A stretch of DNA of 64,000 nucleotides. Origin: Rhodoplanes sp. (GTDB lineage: Bacteria; Pseudomonadota; Alphaproteobacteria; Rhizobiales; Xanthobacteraceae). Position 1 is the first letter of the stretch. Each line of letters starts with the position of its first letter. A program made the translations under genes and the position numbers. The stretch is taken from NCBI RefSeq assembly GCF_013377085.1, contig NZ_JACAAX010000005.1, positions 133,881-197,880 of the forward strand. The letters are read 5' to 3'. Below, one piece after another: positions 52,662-61,281 of this stretch. The notes beneath the pieces are model-generated. The model was given only the letters and a program-made list of their open reading frames with translations, did no database searches and was not told where the DNA came from.

Positions 52662-53933
52662 TCACTCCACCCCGGGGCGCGGCGCCGTCGTGCCATTGCC
52701 GGCGAGTTGCGTGCCTGCCGCGGCGTCGGCGCGCTTGACCTCGCCGGTCGACTCGTCGAGCACCACGACGACGGGCTTGACCGGCTGGCCGGCCCGCGCC
52801 TTCTGCGAGCCCTCGACGACCAGCCGGTCGCCGTCGGCGACGCCCGCGTCCACCAGCCAGTTCACGCCGATGCTGCGCCGGACGGTCAGCACCCGCTGCT
52901 CGATCTTGTCGTCCTTGCCGACGAACAGCGCGGTGGCCTCGCCCTTGGTGTTGCGGCTCACCGCGCGCTGCGGCACCAGGAACGAACCCGAGGCGATGCC
53001 TTCCTCCAGCACGGCGCGGACGTACATGCCGGGCAGCAGCAGCCGGTCGGGATTGGGGAACTCGGCCCGCAGCGTGAACGTGCCGGTGCTCTCGTCGACC
53101 TTGATCTCGGCGAAGCCGAGCTTGCCGGGCAGCGGATAGGGCCGCCCATCCTCCAGGATCAGCCGCACCGGCACCGAGTCGCCGCGATTGGCGAGCCGCC
53201 CTTCGGAAAGCGCGCGGCGGAACTTCAGGAAATTGAGGCTCGACTGGGTGACGTCGACATAGATCGGGTCGATCTGCCGGATGGTGGCGAGCATGTCGGT
53301 CTGGTTGGCCGTCACCAGAGCCCCGACCGTGATCGACGATTTGCCGATGCGGCCGGCGATCGGCGCCTTGATCTCCGTGTAGGCGAGATTGATGCGGGCC
53401 GTCTCCAGGTCGGCCTTGGACGAGGCGACGGTCGCCTTCGCCTGGGCCAGCGTCGCGACGGCGTCGTCGAGGTCCTGCTGGCTGACCGCCCGCTCCTTGC
53501 TCAGGCCGCGGTAGCGATCGACCTTGGCCTGGGCGCTCGGCACCGCCGCCTCGGCCTTCTGCAGTGTCGCTGCGGCATTGTCGTAGGTCGCCTGGTAGCT
53601 CGCCGGATCGATCTGATAGAGGAGTGCGCCGGCCTGCATCTCGCCGCCCTCGGTGAACAGCCGCTGCTTGACGATGCCGTTCACCTGCGGGCGCACCTCG
53701 GCGGTCAGGAACGCCGTCGTGCGCCCCGGCAGCTCCGCCGTAATGGTCACGGCCTGCGGATGCAGTACGACCACGCCGACCTCCGGGGCCGGCATCTGGG
53801 GCGGTCCCTTGGCGCTCTCGGCGCCGCAGCCGGCGAGCAGCAGGGAGGCGGCGAGGAGGGAGGCGGCGAGCAGGGGGGCGGCGAGCGCCCGGGACGGGGA
53901 AACGCTGCGTAGAACGGGGGTCATGGGCAACAT
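52662..53933 (-). CDS. RND efflux periplasmic adaptor (membrane fusion protein)
   Basis: A 423-residue AcrA-type lipoprotein: lipobox in LLLAGCG, lipoyl/barrel-sandwich and helical hairpin ([61 protein letters not shown]), and beta-barrel and membrane-proximal domains ([52 protein letters not shown]). ATG 53933 or 53924 may be used. It links the pump to the outer-membrane channel. Divergent from the TetR gene with 162 bp between. Confidence 0.95.
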   Translation of the reverse strand: MLPMTPVLRSVSPSRALAAPLLAASLLAASLLLAGCGAESAKGPPQMPAPEVGVVVLHPQAVTITAELPGRTTAFLTAEVRPQVNGIVKQRLFTEGGEMQAGALLYQIDPASYQATYDNAAATLQKAEAAVPSAQAKVDRYRGLSKERAVSQQDLDDAVATLAQAKATVASSKADLETARINLAYTEIKAPIAGRIGKSSITVGALVTANQTDMLATIRQIDPIYVDVTQSSLNFLKFRRALSEGRLANRGDSVPVRLILEDGRPYPLPGKLGFAEIKVDESTGTFTLRAEFPNPDRLLLPGMYVRAVLEEGIASGSFLVPQRAVSRNTKGEATALFVGKDDKIEQRVLTVRRSIGVNWLVDAGVADGDRLVVEGSQKARAGQPVKPVVVVLDESTGEVKRADAAAGTQLAGNGTTAPRPGVE

Positions 53934-53989
53934 CCGACACCAGTCTCTGGCCGCCTGGTGGACCGGGGGTCCCGGCGGCTTGATTTAGG

Positions 53990-54003
53990 AAACTATCGAG
54001 TTT
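53990..54003. promoter_or_regulatory. Putative TetR operator
   Basis: AAACTatcgAGTTT has perfect 5-bp arms and lies in the divergent adaptor-TetR gap next to an A/T-rich TATATATT patch. It is a plausible binding site for the adjacent repressor. Confidence 0.4.
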
Positions 54004-54095
54004 ATATATTCGCGAAGCGGCCGAGGTCAACCATTGCCGGAACGCCGGGTTGTTTCCGGGATGGCTTCGACCGAAAGAACGTGAACGAGACCTTG

Positions 54096-54752
54096 ATGAT
54101 GAACGATGTTCTGGCGCGGCCCCCGGCGCGGGGGCGTGGCCGCCCCAAGCGAGTCGACGACACGACGCAGCGCGCCCGCATCGTCGCGGCGGCGCGCGAC
54201 GTCTTTCTGCAGGCGGGCTACGACGCGACCACCATGGATGCCGTCGCCCAGCGGGCCGGCGTGTCGAAAAAGACCGTGTACCAGCTCTTCGAGAGCAAGG
54301 ACGCGGTGTTCGCCGGCATCGTCGAGGCGCATCGCGACCTGATGCTGGACGTGCCCGCGGACGACGACGACCGACCGCTCGACGAGACGCTGCTGGCGAT
54401 TTTCAGGGCCGACCTGCCGATCGAGGCGGAGCGCGACCGTACCGCGATGCTGCGGCTGATGATGATGGAGATGCGGCAGCGGCCGGAGCTCGCCCGCGTC
54501 GTGTTCCGCCACGGGCCGGAGGAATCGCGAAAGATCCTCGCCGGCTGGCTCGCACGCCAGGTCGCCCGTGGCCGCATCGCCGTGGACGATCCGGCCTGCG
54601 CGGCCGACCTCCTGATGCACATGGCGTTCGCGCCGACCGGCTTCGACGACGACGGGCCCCGCTTTCCGGCGCATGGCGAGCGCAAGGCGCATCTCGCCCG
54701 CGCCATCTCGATTTTTCTGCACGGCGTCGTGCCCCAGCGTTCACGGGACTGA
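54096..54752 (+). CDS. TetR-family repressor of the efflux system
   Basis: A 218-residue regulator: N-terminal HTH ([51 protein letters not shown]) and a divergent ligand-binding C-terminus ([18 protein letters not shown]). ATG 54096 (or 54099) is the first with a credible N-terminus; GTG 54081 is an alternative. Divergence from the adaptor and 7-bp spacing to the outer-membrane gene make it the likely local repressor, released by a pump substrate. Confidence 0.9.
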   Translation: MMNDVLARPPARGRGRPKRVDDTTQRARIVAAARDVFLQAGYDATTMDAVAQRAGVSKKTVYQLFESKDAVFAGIVEAHRDLMLDVPADDDDRPLDETLLAIFRADLPIEAERDRTAMLRLMMMEMRQRPELARVVFRHGPEESRKILAGWLARQVARGRIAVDDPACAADLLMHMAFAPTGFDDDGPRFPAHGERKAHLARAISIFLHGVVPQRSRD

Positions 54753-54759
54753 TCCGACG

Positions 54760-56286
54760 ATGACCCCCAGACTGTCGCGACGGCACGCCCGCCCGGCCGT
54801 GCCTGCTCTCTCCTGTGCGCTGCTCGCTTTGTCGCTCGCCGGCTGCGCCGTTGTCGGCCCGGACTATCAGGCCCCGACGCTCGGGCTGCCGACGCAGTGG
54901 ATGAATGCGCCCAAGCAGTCTCCCGCCGCGCCGCACGACCTGACGCGCTGGTGGGCTGGCCTGCGCGACCGCACGCTCGATGCGCTGATCGAGGAGGCGG
55001 TCGCCGGCAATCTCGACGTCGCCGCCGCCAAGGCGCGCATCCGCGAGGCGCGCGCTGCCCGCAAGCAGGCGATCGCGGCACTGTTTCCGACCGCCGAGAG
55101 CACCGACTCGCTGACCCGCAACAAGACCGCCAACTCGGCCCCCTCCGAGACGCTGCCGGTGCGCTACTCGCCCTACACGCTCTATCAGGCGGGCTTCGAC
55201 GCGAGCTTCGAGCTCGACCTGTTCGGCGGCAACAAGCGCAGCCTGGAGGCGTCGACCCGCGGCCTGGAGGCCTCCTTCGACGATCTCGACTCGACGCTGC
55301 TGACGCTGGTCGGCGACGTCGCGACCTATTACGCCGAGGCGCGCGGCTATCAGGCCCGCATCGCGCTGGCGAAGCGCACCGCCGCGTCCATGCGCTCGAC
55401 CGCGGCGCTGACGCAGAGCAAGTTCGACGCCGGCTCGGCCTCGGCCGTCGACGTCGCAAAGGCGACGGCCCAGGCGGCCTCGACCGAAGCCAACATTCCC
55501 TCGCTCACCACCGCTTATGTCGAGGCGGTGCACCGGCTCGCCCTCCTGCTCGGACGCGACCCGACCGCGCTCGACGCGCGGCTCAAGCGCGAGGTGCCGA
55601 TCCCGACGCCGCGGCTGCCGCTCAGGGCCGGCATTCCGGCCGACGTCCTGTCGCGCCGCCCCGACGTGCGCAAGGCCGAGCGCCAGCTTGCGCAATTCAC
55701 GGCCAAGATCGGCGTCGCCACGGCCGCCCTCTATCCGGACGTGTCGCTCACCGGCAACATCTCGACCTCGGCCCAGAAGGCCGGCGATCTCGGCAAGAGC
55801 TCGACCATCGGCTGGTCCTACGGCCCGTCCGTGACGGTGCCGATCTTCAACGCCGGCAATCTGCTGGCCGCCGTCGAGGTCGCCGAGGCGCAGCGCGACG
55901 AGTATTATCTCAGCTTCCGCTCGACCGTGCTGACCGCGCTGGAGGACGTCGAGAACGCCCTGGTCGCGCTTTCCGAAGAACGCAAGCGGGCCGCCAAGCT
56001 CGGCGAATCGGCGCGCAACTACGGCGAGGCGACGCGGTTGTCGCGCGCCCTCTACCAGACCGGCTCGTCGAGCTTCCTCGACGTGCTCGACGCAGAGCGC
56101 TCGGCCTATTCGGCGGAAGACTCGCTGCTGCAGAGCCGCGTCGCCATCGCGACCGACTATGTCGCGCTCGCCAAGGCGCTGGGCGGCGGCTGGTCCGGGC
56201 CGGTCGACGTGTCGAAGCCCGAGATCGTCGACGTCGGAACGCTCCCGCATCCGGTCGATTTTCGCGTGATGGATCCGGTGCGGTGA
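54760..56286 (+). CDS. RND efflux outer-membrane lipoprotein (NodT/OprM family)
   Basis: A 508-residue TolC-like channel: lipobox in LSLAGCAVVGPDYQAP, and two repeated OEP domains with WWAGLRDRTLDALIEEAVAGNLDV, AGFDASFELDLFGG, VLSRRPDVRKAERQLAQFTAKIGVATAALYPDVSLTG, GPSVTVPIFNAGN. ATG 54760 lies 7 bp after the TetR stop, so the two form an operon. It completes the tripartite pump encoded on the other strand. Confidence 0.95.
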   Translation: MTPRLSRRHARPAVPALSCALLALSLAGCAVVGPDYQAPTLGLPTQWMNAPKQSPAAPHDLTRWWAGLRDRTLDALIEEAVAGNLDVAAAKARIREARAARKQAIAALFPTAESTDSLTRNKTANSAPSETLPVRYSPYTLYQAGFDASFELDLFGGNKRSLEASTRGLEASFDDLDSTLLTLVGDVATYYAEARGYQARIALAKRTAASMRSTAALTQSKFDAGSASAVDVAKATAQAASTEANIPSLTTAYVEAVHRLALLLGRDPTALDARLKREVPIPTPRLPLRAGIPADVLSRRPDVRKAERQLAQFTAKIGVATAALYPDVSLTGNISTSAQKAGDLGKSSTIGWSYGPSVTVPIFNAGNLLAAVEVAEAQRDEYYLSFRSTVLTALEDVENALVALSEERKRAAKLGESARNYGEATRLSRALYQTGSSSFLDVLDAERSAYSAEDSLLQSRVAIATDYVALAKALGGGWSGPVDVSKPEIVDVGTLPHPVDFRVMDPVR

Positions 56287-56308
56287 AGGGGTAGGGCGGC
56301 CGGCCGCC

Positions 56309-57148
56309 CTACAGTTCGGTGCGGACGAATCTTCCGCGCAGCCAGCGATAGAACGGCACTGGCAGGTCTGGCTTGAAACCGCCGGCGATGCGGTGGTCGA
56401 GTTCGGCCAACACCGCCTTGGTGATCGGCGAAATGTCGAGCCTTTCGGCATCGTCGAGCGGCATCCAGACCAGTTCGACCAGTTCGGAGTCCGCGCTGAC
56501 CACATCGTCGACCCGGGCCGCGATCGCCTGCGCGTCGACGGCGAAGAATCGCGCGTCGAAGCGGCGCGGCCGGCGCGGCGGCGTGATGGCGCGGGCGATG
56601 AACTGCAGGGTCGAGAGGTCGGGCAGCACGCGCGCCTGTGCGAACGGACCCCACAGCGGATCGTCGCCGGCAAATCCCTCCGGCCAGCCCGCGTCGGCGC
56701 GGCCGAGCAGCAGGCCGGTCTCCTCGAAGGTCTCGCGCACGGCCGCGATGGCGAAGGCGCGCGCCTTGACGAGGCTGGGGCGTTGCGTCTCGGCCATCAG
56801 CCGTGCCGCCACGCGCGGATCGAGCTCGCCTGCGGCCGGCACACCGCGGTCGGCCGGCTCGACCCGCCCGCCCGGAAACACGAACTTGTCGGGCATGAAC
56901 TTGTGGCCGGCGTGGCGTCGACCGAGCAGCACCTTCGGCGTTCCCTCGGAGCGGTCGATCAGGATCAGGGTCGCGGCGTCCCGGGGGCGGACGTTGCGGA
57001 ACGACATGTCCCGCTCGGTCCGGTTGAGCCAGTCGGTCAGCCGGCTCGCGATTGTCGCGGGGGCAGCCGTCGCCATGCCGTAGTCCGGCGCGTCCTCGGG
57101 AGGCATCGCGCTCGTGGGGTTCGACCCGTTCTCGTCGTTCTCGGCCAT
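56309..57148 (-). CDS. Nudix hydrolase (NUDT19/CoA-diphosphatase-like)
   Basis: A 279-residue Nudix protein: AATLILIDRSEGTPKVLLGRRHAGHKFMPDKFVFPGGRVEPAD, and after a long insertion the box AAVRETFEETGLLLG, with catalytic glutamates in place. The insertion inside the Nudix region and the RR-A-HKFMP-K-VFPGG pattern fit the NUDT7/NUDT19-like subgroup. ATG 57148 is preferred over GTG-type extension to 57187. Substrate may be a CoA or nucleotide diphosphate derivative. Confidence 0.88.
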   Translation of the reverse strand: MAENDENGSNPTSAMPPEDAPDYGMATAAPATIASRLTDWLNRTERDMSFRNVRPRDAATLILIDRSEGTPKVLLGRRHAGHKFMPDKFVFPGGRVEPADRGVPAAGELDPRVAARLMAETQRPSLVKARAFAIAAVRETFEETGLLLGRADAGWPEGFAGDDPLWGPFAQARVLPDLSTLQFIARAITPPRRPRRFDARFFAVDAQAIAARVDDVVSADSELVELVWMPLDDAERLDISPITKAVLAELDHRIAGGFKPDLPVPFYRWLRGRFVRTEL

Positions 57149-57372
57149 GTCCCGTCGTCCGTGGTTCGCTGGGCCCGGATCTCTCACGGGAACAGATGCA
57201 TCGTCACTCCGATCGGCGGGCGGTCTTCACGAGCGCGACCCAGGCCGACGGCGGAAGCCTTCCGATGCCGGCGTAGTCTAGCGGAGAGCGGGTCGGTTTT
57301 GGAACCGTCGAGGCTGCGTCCGGAGGTGGCGCTCCTGTGCCGCACGCAGGGCAGAGGCGCCCGCGCCGTCCG

Positions 57373-57927
57373 TCAGGCGGCGTGCTCCAGCGGGGTCGGT
57401 TCGCTTGCGGCGCAGATCGCCGCCAGGATGCGATCGATGGACTCTTCGGCGAAGGCGTGCAGCTCGGCGGTCGTCTTGTTCTGCATGGGATGCGGCACGT
57501 AGATCGCCGCCGCGTCGAAACCGATCGCCGCCTTCTGCTGGTCGAAGGCGTGACGGAACTCCTCCGTCAGTACGCTGACGCCGGCCAATCCGCGCTTGTC
57601 GAGATCGTTGAGATCGTGCGTCGAGCACGACGTGCAGGAGCCGCAGTCCGACAGCGCGATGATCACGGCCTGGCAGCTCGCCGCGATGTCGGCGATCATT
57701 TCGCGCGGGGCGACGCGGGTGTTGGTCGGCTTTTTGTAGCGCCGCGTGGCGACGCCGCGCTCCCGACACAACTGCTCGAGGCGATCGATGAACTCGTCGC
57801 CGCGCATTTTGCCGATGTCCATCAACGCCACGGTGCTGCCGGCCAAAGTGGTCAGCGGCGCGGTGCGCGGGCGGAGGGCCGAGGCCGTCTCCGCAGTCGG
57901 ATCGCACAGCTCCAGTCCCGGCGTCAT
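57373..57927 (-). CDS. UGSC-family protein (cysteine form)
   Basis: A 184-residue protein of the UGSC group, named for a Sec-Gly-Ser-Cys motif. Here the motif is CGSC (ALSDCGSCTSCSTHD), so selenocysteine is replaced by cysteine. Other features are TVALMDIGKMRGDEFIDRLE, RRYKKPTNTRVAP and a C-terminal AIYVPHPMQNKTTAEL segment. The extra cysteines suggest redox chemistry. Its ATG overlaps the stop of the upstream thioredoxin-domain gene (ATGA), so the two are translated as a pair. Reaction unknown. Confidence 0.8.
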   Translation of the reverse strand: MTPGLELCDPTAETASALRPRTAPLTTLAGSTVALMDIGKMRGDEFIDRLEQLCRERGVATRRYKKPTNTRVAPREMIADIAASCQAVIIALSDCGSCTSCSTHDLNDLDKRGLAGVSVLTEEFRHAFDQQKAAIGFDAAAIYVPHPMQNKTTAELHAFAEESIDRILAAICAASEPTPLEHAA

Positions 57928-59369
57928 GTCACGATCTCCCTGGTGACGGGCTTCGATTCGTGGCGGAAGCGCCCGCCGGTCCAGCCCGCGCAGATGGCCG
58001 AGAACAGCCCGGCCTGACCCCCTGCGTGCACGATCAGCAACCCCTCCGGCCAGAACTTGGCGACCATCTCGTCGCGGCGGCTCGCCGCGACGCCTTCGCC
58101 GACCCCGTGCGCGCCCTGGATCACGTCCTTGCCGGGCCGCACCATTGCGGCATGCAGCTCGCGCGTGATGCGCGCGCGGTCCCATCCGGCGTCGCGGAAA
58201 ATCGCATAATGCTCCGGCACCAGCACCAGCATGGCGTTGGTGAACTCGCACAGCTTCGGATGGGCGACCGCCAGCAGCGACATCGCCAGCGACCGCGTCA
58301 GCTCCTGCGGCGTGCGCGAGCGCTGATCGACAAACCCCTGGATGCCGTCGCCCTGGAACAGGGTCACGGCATTGCGGCCGGGTGCCACGCCGCGCGCCAC
58401 CGCGAGCGGCTGCCAGGTCGGGTCGCTCTCGTCCTCGGCGAAGCAGAACGTGTACTTGCCGGGGCCGCCGAGCACGGCGCGGTCGAGCTCGCCCGGCCGG
58501 CCGCCGCCGACATTGCGGACGATGAGCTGGAGCGCCCGCCCGATCGTCGCGTTGGCGCGGTTGCCCTGGCCCAGGCAGTTGATGCCCGAATTCATGCCGA
58601 TCTGGCGAGCGATCGGGCCGTTGACGACGATGATCGGGCCGGAGAAGCAGGTGGTGCAGAGCAGGCCGTGCAGGGTGAACTCGGGCTGCAGCGCCGCCTC
58701 CAGCGCGGCGATGACGACCGGCATGTAGTCCGGCCTGCACCCCGCCATGACGGCGTTGATGGCGACCTTCTCGACCGTGATGGGCGACAGGTTGGGCGGC
58801 ACCTCGCCGATGATCTCGTCGGGCCTGCGCCGCGTTCCCTCCAGCATGCGGAGGATACGGGTGGGGGTCGGCGGCACCACCGGAAGGCCGTCGCTCCAGC
58901 CGCGCTCGAAGCAGGCTTCCGCCTCGTCGTCCCAGGCGTCGAGCGTGATGCGTCGCGACGTCAGGCCGGTGTCGCCGTAACGCGCGAAGAGCTGCTCGTG
59001 GACGCCGGGCTCGCGGCTTTTCGAGCCGCATCCCGGCCGCATCGCCGGCAGGCCCTGGCCGAGGCCGGCGATGCCGGTGACGCGCTCCCATTCGGAGCGG
59101 TTCCAGCCGAAGGTCCGGGCGGTCTCCCTGCCGCCGTCCAAGCGGATGACGGTCGGCACCGCCTCGACGTCGAAGCGGAACGAGTTCTCGAGCGCGGTGT
59201 CGTCGACGGGACGCAGGATCGCCGGAAAGCCCGGGTCGTCCTGGGTGAAGACCGTCAGCGCCTGCCCCGAGCGGGCCAGCTCGCCGAGCACCGGCTCGAC
59301 CATGGCGCAGGTCTCGCAGGCCCGCTTGGCGAAGACGACAAGGCCGTTCTCCGGCAAGCGATGGGGCAT
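57924..59369 (-). CDS. Thioredoxin-like domain fused to a UGSC-partner domain
   Basis: A 481-residue protein. The first 105 residues are thioredoxin-like (LVVFAKRACETCAMVEPVLGEL, a CETC redox pair, and VEAVPTVIRLDGG with the cis-Pro). A linker with PGCGSKSREPG leads to a large C-terminal domain (about 135-480) with many cysteines and glycine-rich stretches (GLLCTTCFSGPIIVVNGPIARQ, GQGNRANATIGRAL, GGPGKYTFCFAE). No signal peptide. Translated together with the UGSC protein. It is divergent from a GntR gene; the pair may act in a catabolic pathway supplied by the TctC receptor. Confidence 0.7.
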   Translation of the reverse strand: MPHRLPENGLVVFAKRACETCAMVEPVLGELARSGQALTVFTQDDPGFPAILRPVDDTALENSFRFDVEAVPTVIRLDGGRETARTFGWNRSEWERVTGIAGLGQGLPAMRPGCGSKSREPGVHEQLFARYGDTGLTSRRITLDAWDDEAEACFERGWSDGLPVVPPTPTRILRMLEGTRRRPDEIIGEVPPNLSPITVEKVAINAVMAGCRPDYMPVVIAALEAALQPEFTLHGLLCTTCFSGPIIVVNGPIARQIGMNSGINCLGQGNRANATIGRALQLIVRNVGGGRPGELDRAVLGGPGKYTFCFAEDESDPTWQPLAVARGVAPGRNAVTLFQGDGIQGFVDQRSRTPQELTRSLAMSLLAVAHPKLCEFTNAMLVLVPEHYAIFRDAGWDRARITRELHAAMVRPGKDVIQGAHGVGEGVAASRRDEMVAKFWPEGLLIVHAGGQAGLFSAICAGWTGGRFRHESKPVTREIVT

Positions 59370-59392
59370 GTCTCACCTCCTGAAACGCAGAA

Positions 59393-59405
59393 TTGATATA
59401 CTAGA
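59393..59405 (-). promoter_or_regulatory. Putative GntR operator 1
   Basis: TTGATATACTAGA lies 24 bp upstream of the thioredoxin-UGSC start and is nearly repeated at 59512-59524. The paired sites in the divergent gap fit a shared GntR-type regulator. Confidence 0.5.
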
Positions 59406-59511
59406 CCACATTTACGGCTGTCGAGGATATCTCGATCAAACTCACAGAATGCCTGTGAATTGTGCAGTGCTTGCGCACGAGCTCTCCTTGCGAGGAAATC
59501 GAACTCGTATA

Positions 59512-59524
59512 TTGATATACCAGA
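59512..59524 (+). promoter_or_regulatory. Putative GntR operator 2
   Basis: TTGATATACCAGA, 12 of 13 bases as in 59393-59405, within a GTATAttgaTATAC dyad (59507-59520). It lies 31 bp before the gntR start. Confidence 0.5.
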
Positions 59525-59555
59525 TTGGCAACGCCCATCTGCAAGGGTCCTTTCG

Positions 59556-60263
59556 ATGTCGGCCGATATCGTCCGCCTCCAGCCGCGCACAGCGGGCGCA
59601 ACGCCTTTGAAGTCGGAGATCGCCGGCGGTCTGCGGGCGCTCATCCGCTCCGGCCGCCTGCCGCTCGGCGCCAGGATCTCCGACAAGCAGCTCGCCGCCG
59701 ATCTCGGGATCAGCCGCACGCCGGTGCGCGAGGCGTTGGTCCAGTTGCAGAGCGAGGGCCTGGTGGTGATGCGTCCACAAAGCGGCACGTTCGTCATCGA
59801 CCTGCAGGCGGACGACATCCGCCAGCTTTGCGCCATGCGCGGCATCATCGAGGTCGGGGCGCTTCGGTTCGGCGGCGAGCGCATGGCCCGGGAGTCGCTG
59901 GCGCAACTCGGGTTTCTGGTCGGCCGTGCGGCCATTTCTTTGCGCGACGGCGATCTGGCACAGTGCGACGAGCTGGACTGCGAGTTCCACGAGGCGATCG
60001 TCGCGACCAGCGCCAACTCCTACCTGATCAAGGCCTATGGCGGCATCGCCGACCAGCTTCGGGCGCTGCGACAACGGATGCCGCGCGAGCCGGAGCGGAT
60101 GGCGCGCGCCATCGCCCAGCACCGCATCATCGTCGACTTGTGGGCGGCAGGCCGCACCGAGGACGCCGCATCGCAGCTTCACGACCACGTCGGCAATGTC
60201 GAGCGGTTGCTGACCGCGGTCCGGGCCGGGACGGCGACGCGCGAAAACGACCGGAAGGCGTGA
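59556..60263 (+). CDS. GntR-family transcriptional regulator (FCD subgroup)
   Basis: A 235-residue regulator: winged HTH (IAGGLRALIRSGRLPLGARISDKQLAADLGISRTPVREALVQLQSEGLVVMRPQSGTFVI) and a C-terminal FCD ligand domain (RGIIEVGALRF, CDELDCEFHEAIVATSANSYLIKAY, RAIAQHRIIVDLW with metal-binding His). FCD-type GntRs sense carboxylic acids. It is divergent from the UGSC operon and precedes a TctC receptor by 28 bp, so it likely controls both through the TTGATATAC sites. Confidence 0.9.
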   Translation: MSADIVRLQPRTAGATPLKSEIAGGLRALIRSGRLPLGARISDKQLAADLGISRTPVREALVQLQSEGLVVMRPQSGTFVIDLQADDIRQLCAMRGIIEVGALRFGGERMARESLAQLGFLVGRAAISLRDGDLAQCDELDCEFHEAIVATSANSYLIKAYGGIADQLRALRQRMPREPERMARAIAQHRIIVDLWAAGRTEDAASQLHDHVGNVERLLTAVRAGTATRENDRKA

Positions 60264-60291
60264 CCGGCTCGCCTTCTCTCGAGGAGCAACC

Positions 60292-61263
60292 ATGTTGAAG
60301 CTGATTGCGGGCGTCTGTGTCGCCGCTCTGGCCGCCGTCTCGCCGGCGCTCGCCCAGAGCTACCCGGTCAAGCCGATCACGTTCATCGTGCCGTTCGCCG
60401 TCGGCGGCCCCAACGACGTGCTGGCCCGGCTGGTGTCTGACCAGATGGCACGCGACCTGGGCCAGTCCATCATCATCGAGAACGCGCCCGGGGCGGGCGG
60501 TACGACGGGCTCGGCGCGTGCCGTCAGGGCGGAGCCGGACGGACACACGCTGCTGTCCGGCAATCTCGGCAGCCTCGGCGCCGCCTTCGCGCTCTACAAG
60601 AAAATCCAGTACGACGTCGACGATGTCAGGGCGGTCGGCATGCTCGCGGGCACGCCGAACCTGGTGATCGTCCGCAAGGACTTCCCGGCCTCGACGCTCG
60701 CCGAGTTCATCGCCTACGCCAAGGCCCATCCCGAGACCGTCACGGTCGGCAACGCGGGCTTCGGGTCGAATGCCCATCTGGTCTGCCTGTTTCTCGAGAA
60801 TCTGGCCGGCATCAAGCTGAGGCATGTGCCGTATCGCGGCACCGGCCCGGCGATGACGGATCTGCTCGGCGGACAGCTCGACGGGATGTGCGACTCGACG
60901 CCGAACGTCGTGCCGCAGGTGCAGGCCGGAACCGTCAAGGCGCTGGTCGTCGCCCAGGTGACGCGGCTCTCGGCCGTGCCGGAGGTGCCGAGCTCCACCG
61001 AGGCCGGATTGCCGAAATTCGTCGTCGTCGGCTGGAACGCCATCGTGGCGCCGGCCAAGACGCCGAAGCCCGTCATCGACAAGCTCAACGCCGCTCTGAG
61101 GGCCGCCCTCGATGATCCGACCATGCGCAAGCGGATCGAGGACATCGGAGCCATCGTCCCCGGGCCGGCCGAAACGAGCCCCGAATGGATGGACAAGTTT
61201 CTTCGCTCGGAAGCCAAGACCTGGGGCGACGTCATCCGCGAGGCCGGCGTCAGCGTCGAGTAG
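60292..61263 (+). CDS. Tripartite tricarboxylate transporter receptor (Bug/TctC family)
   Basis: A 323-residue periplasmic receptor: signal peptide (VCVAALAAVSPALA), then YPVKPITFIVPFAVGGPNDVLARLVSDQMA, IIIENAPGAGGTTGS, LAGTPNLVIVRKDFP, HVPYRGTGPAMTDLLGGQLDGMCDS and VVVGWNAIVAPAKTP. These bind small carboxylates for TctAB permeases, none of which is nearby. The 28-bp gap to gntR indicates an operon. Confidence 0.92.
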   Translation: MLKLIAGVCVAALAAVSPALAQSYPVKPITFIVPFAVGGPNDVLARLVSDQMARDLGQSIIIENAPGAGGTTGSARAVRAEPDGHTLLSGNLGSLGAAFALYKKIQYDVDDVRAVGMLAGTPNLVIVRKDFPASTLAEFIAYAKAHPETVTVGNAGFGSNAHLVCLFLENLAGIKLRHVPYRGTGPAMTDLLGGQLDGMCDSTPNVVPQVQAGTVKALVVAQVTRLSAVPEVPSSTEAGLPKFVVVGWNAIVAPAKTPKPVIDKLNAALRAALDDPTMRKRIEDIGAIVPGPAETSPEWMDKFLRSEAKTWGDVIREAGVSVE

Positions 61264-61281
61264 GGTTCTCGGATTCGGCCC

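Noticed and set aside
48946..53139. Long plus-strand open frame across the sigma, pump and adaptor genes
   Set aside because: It runs antisense to three well-supported genes and has shadow-type composition.
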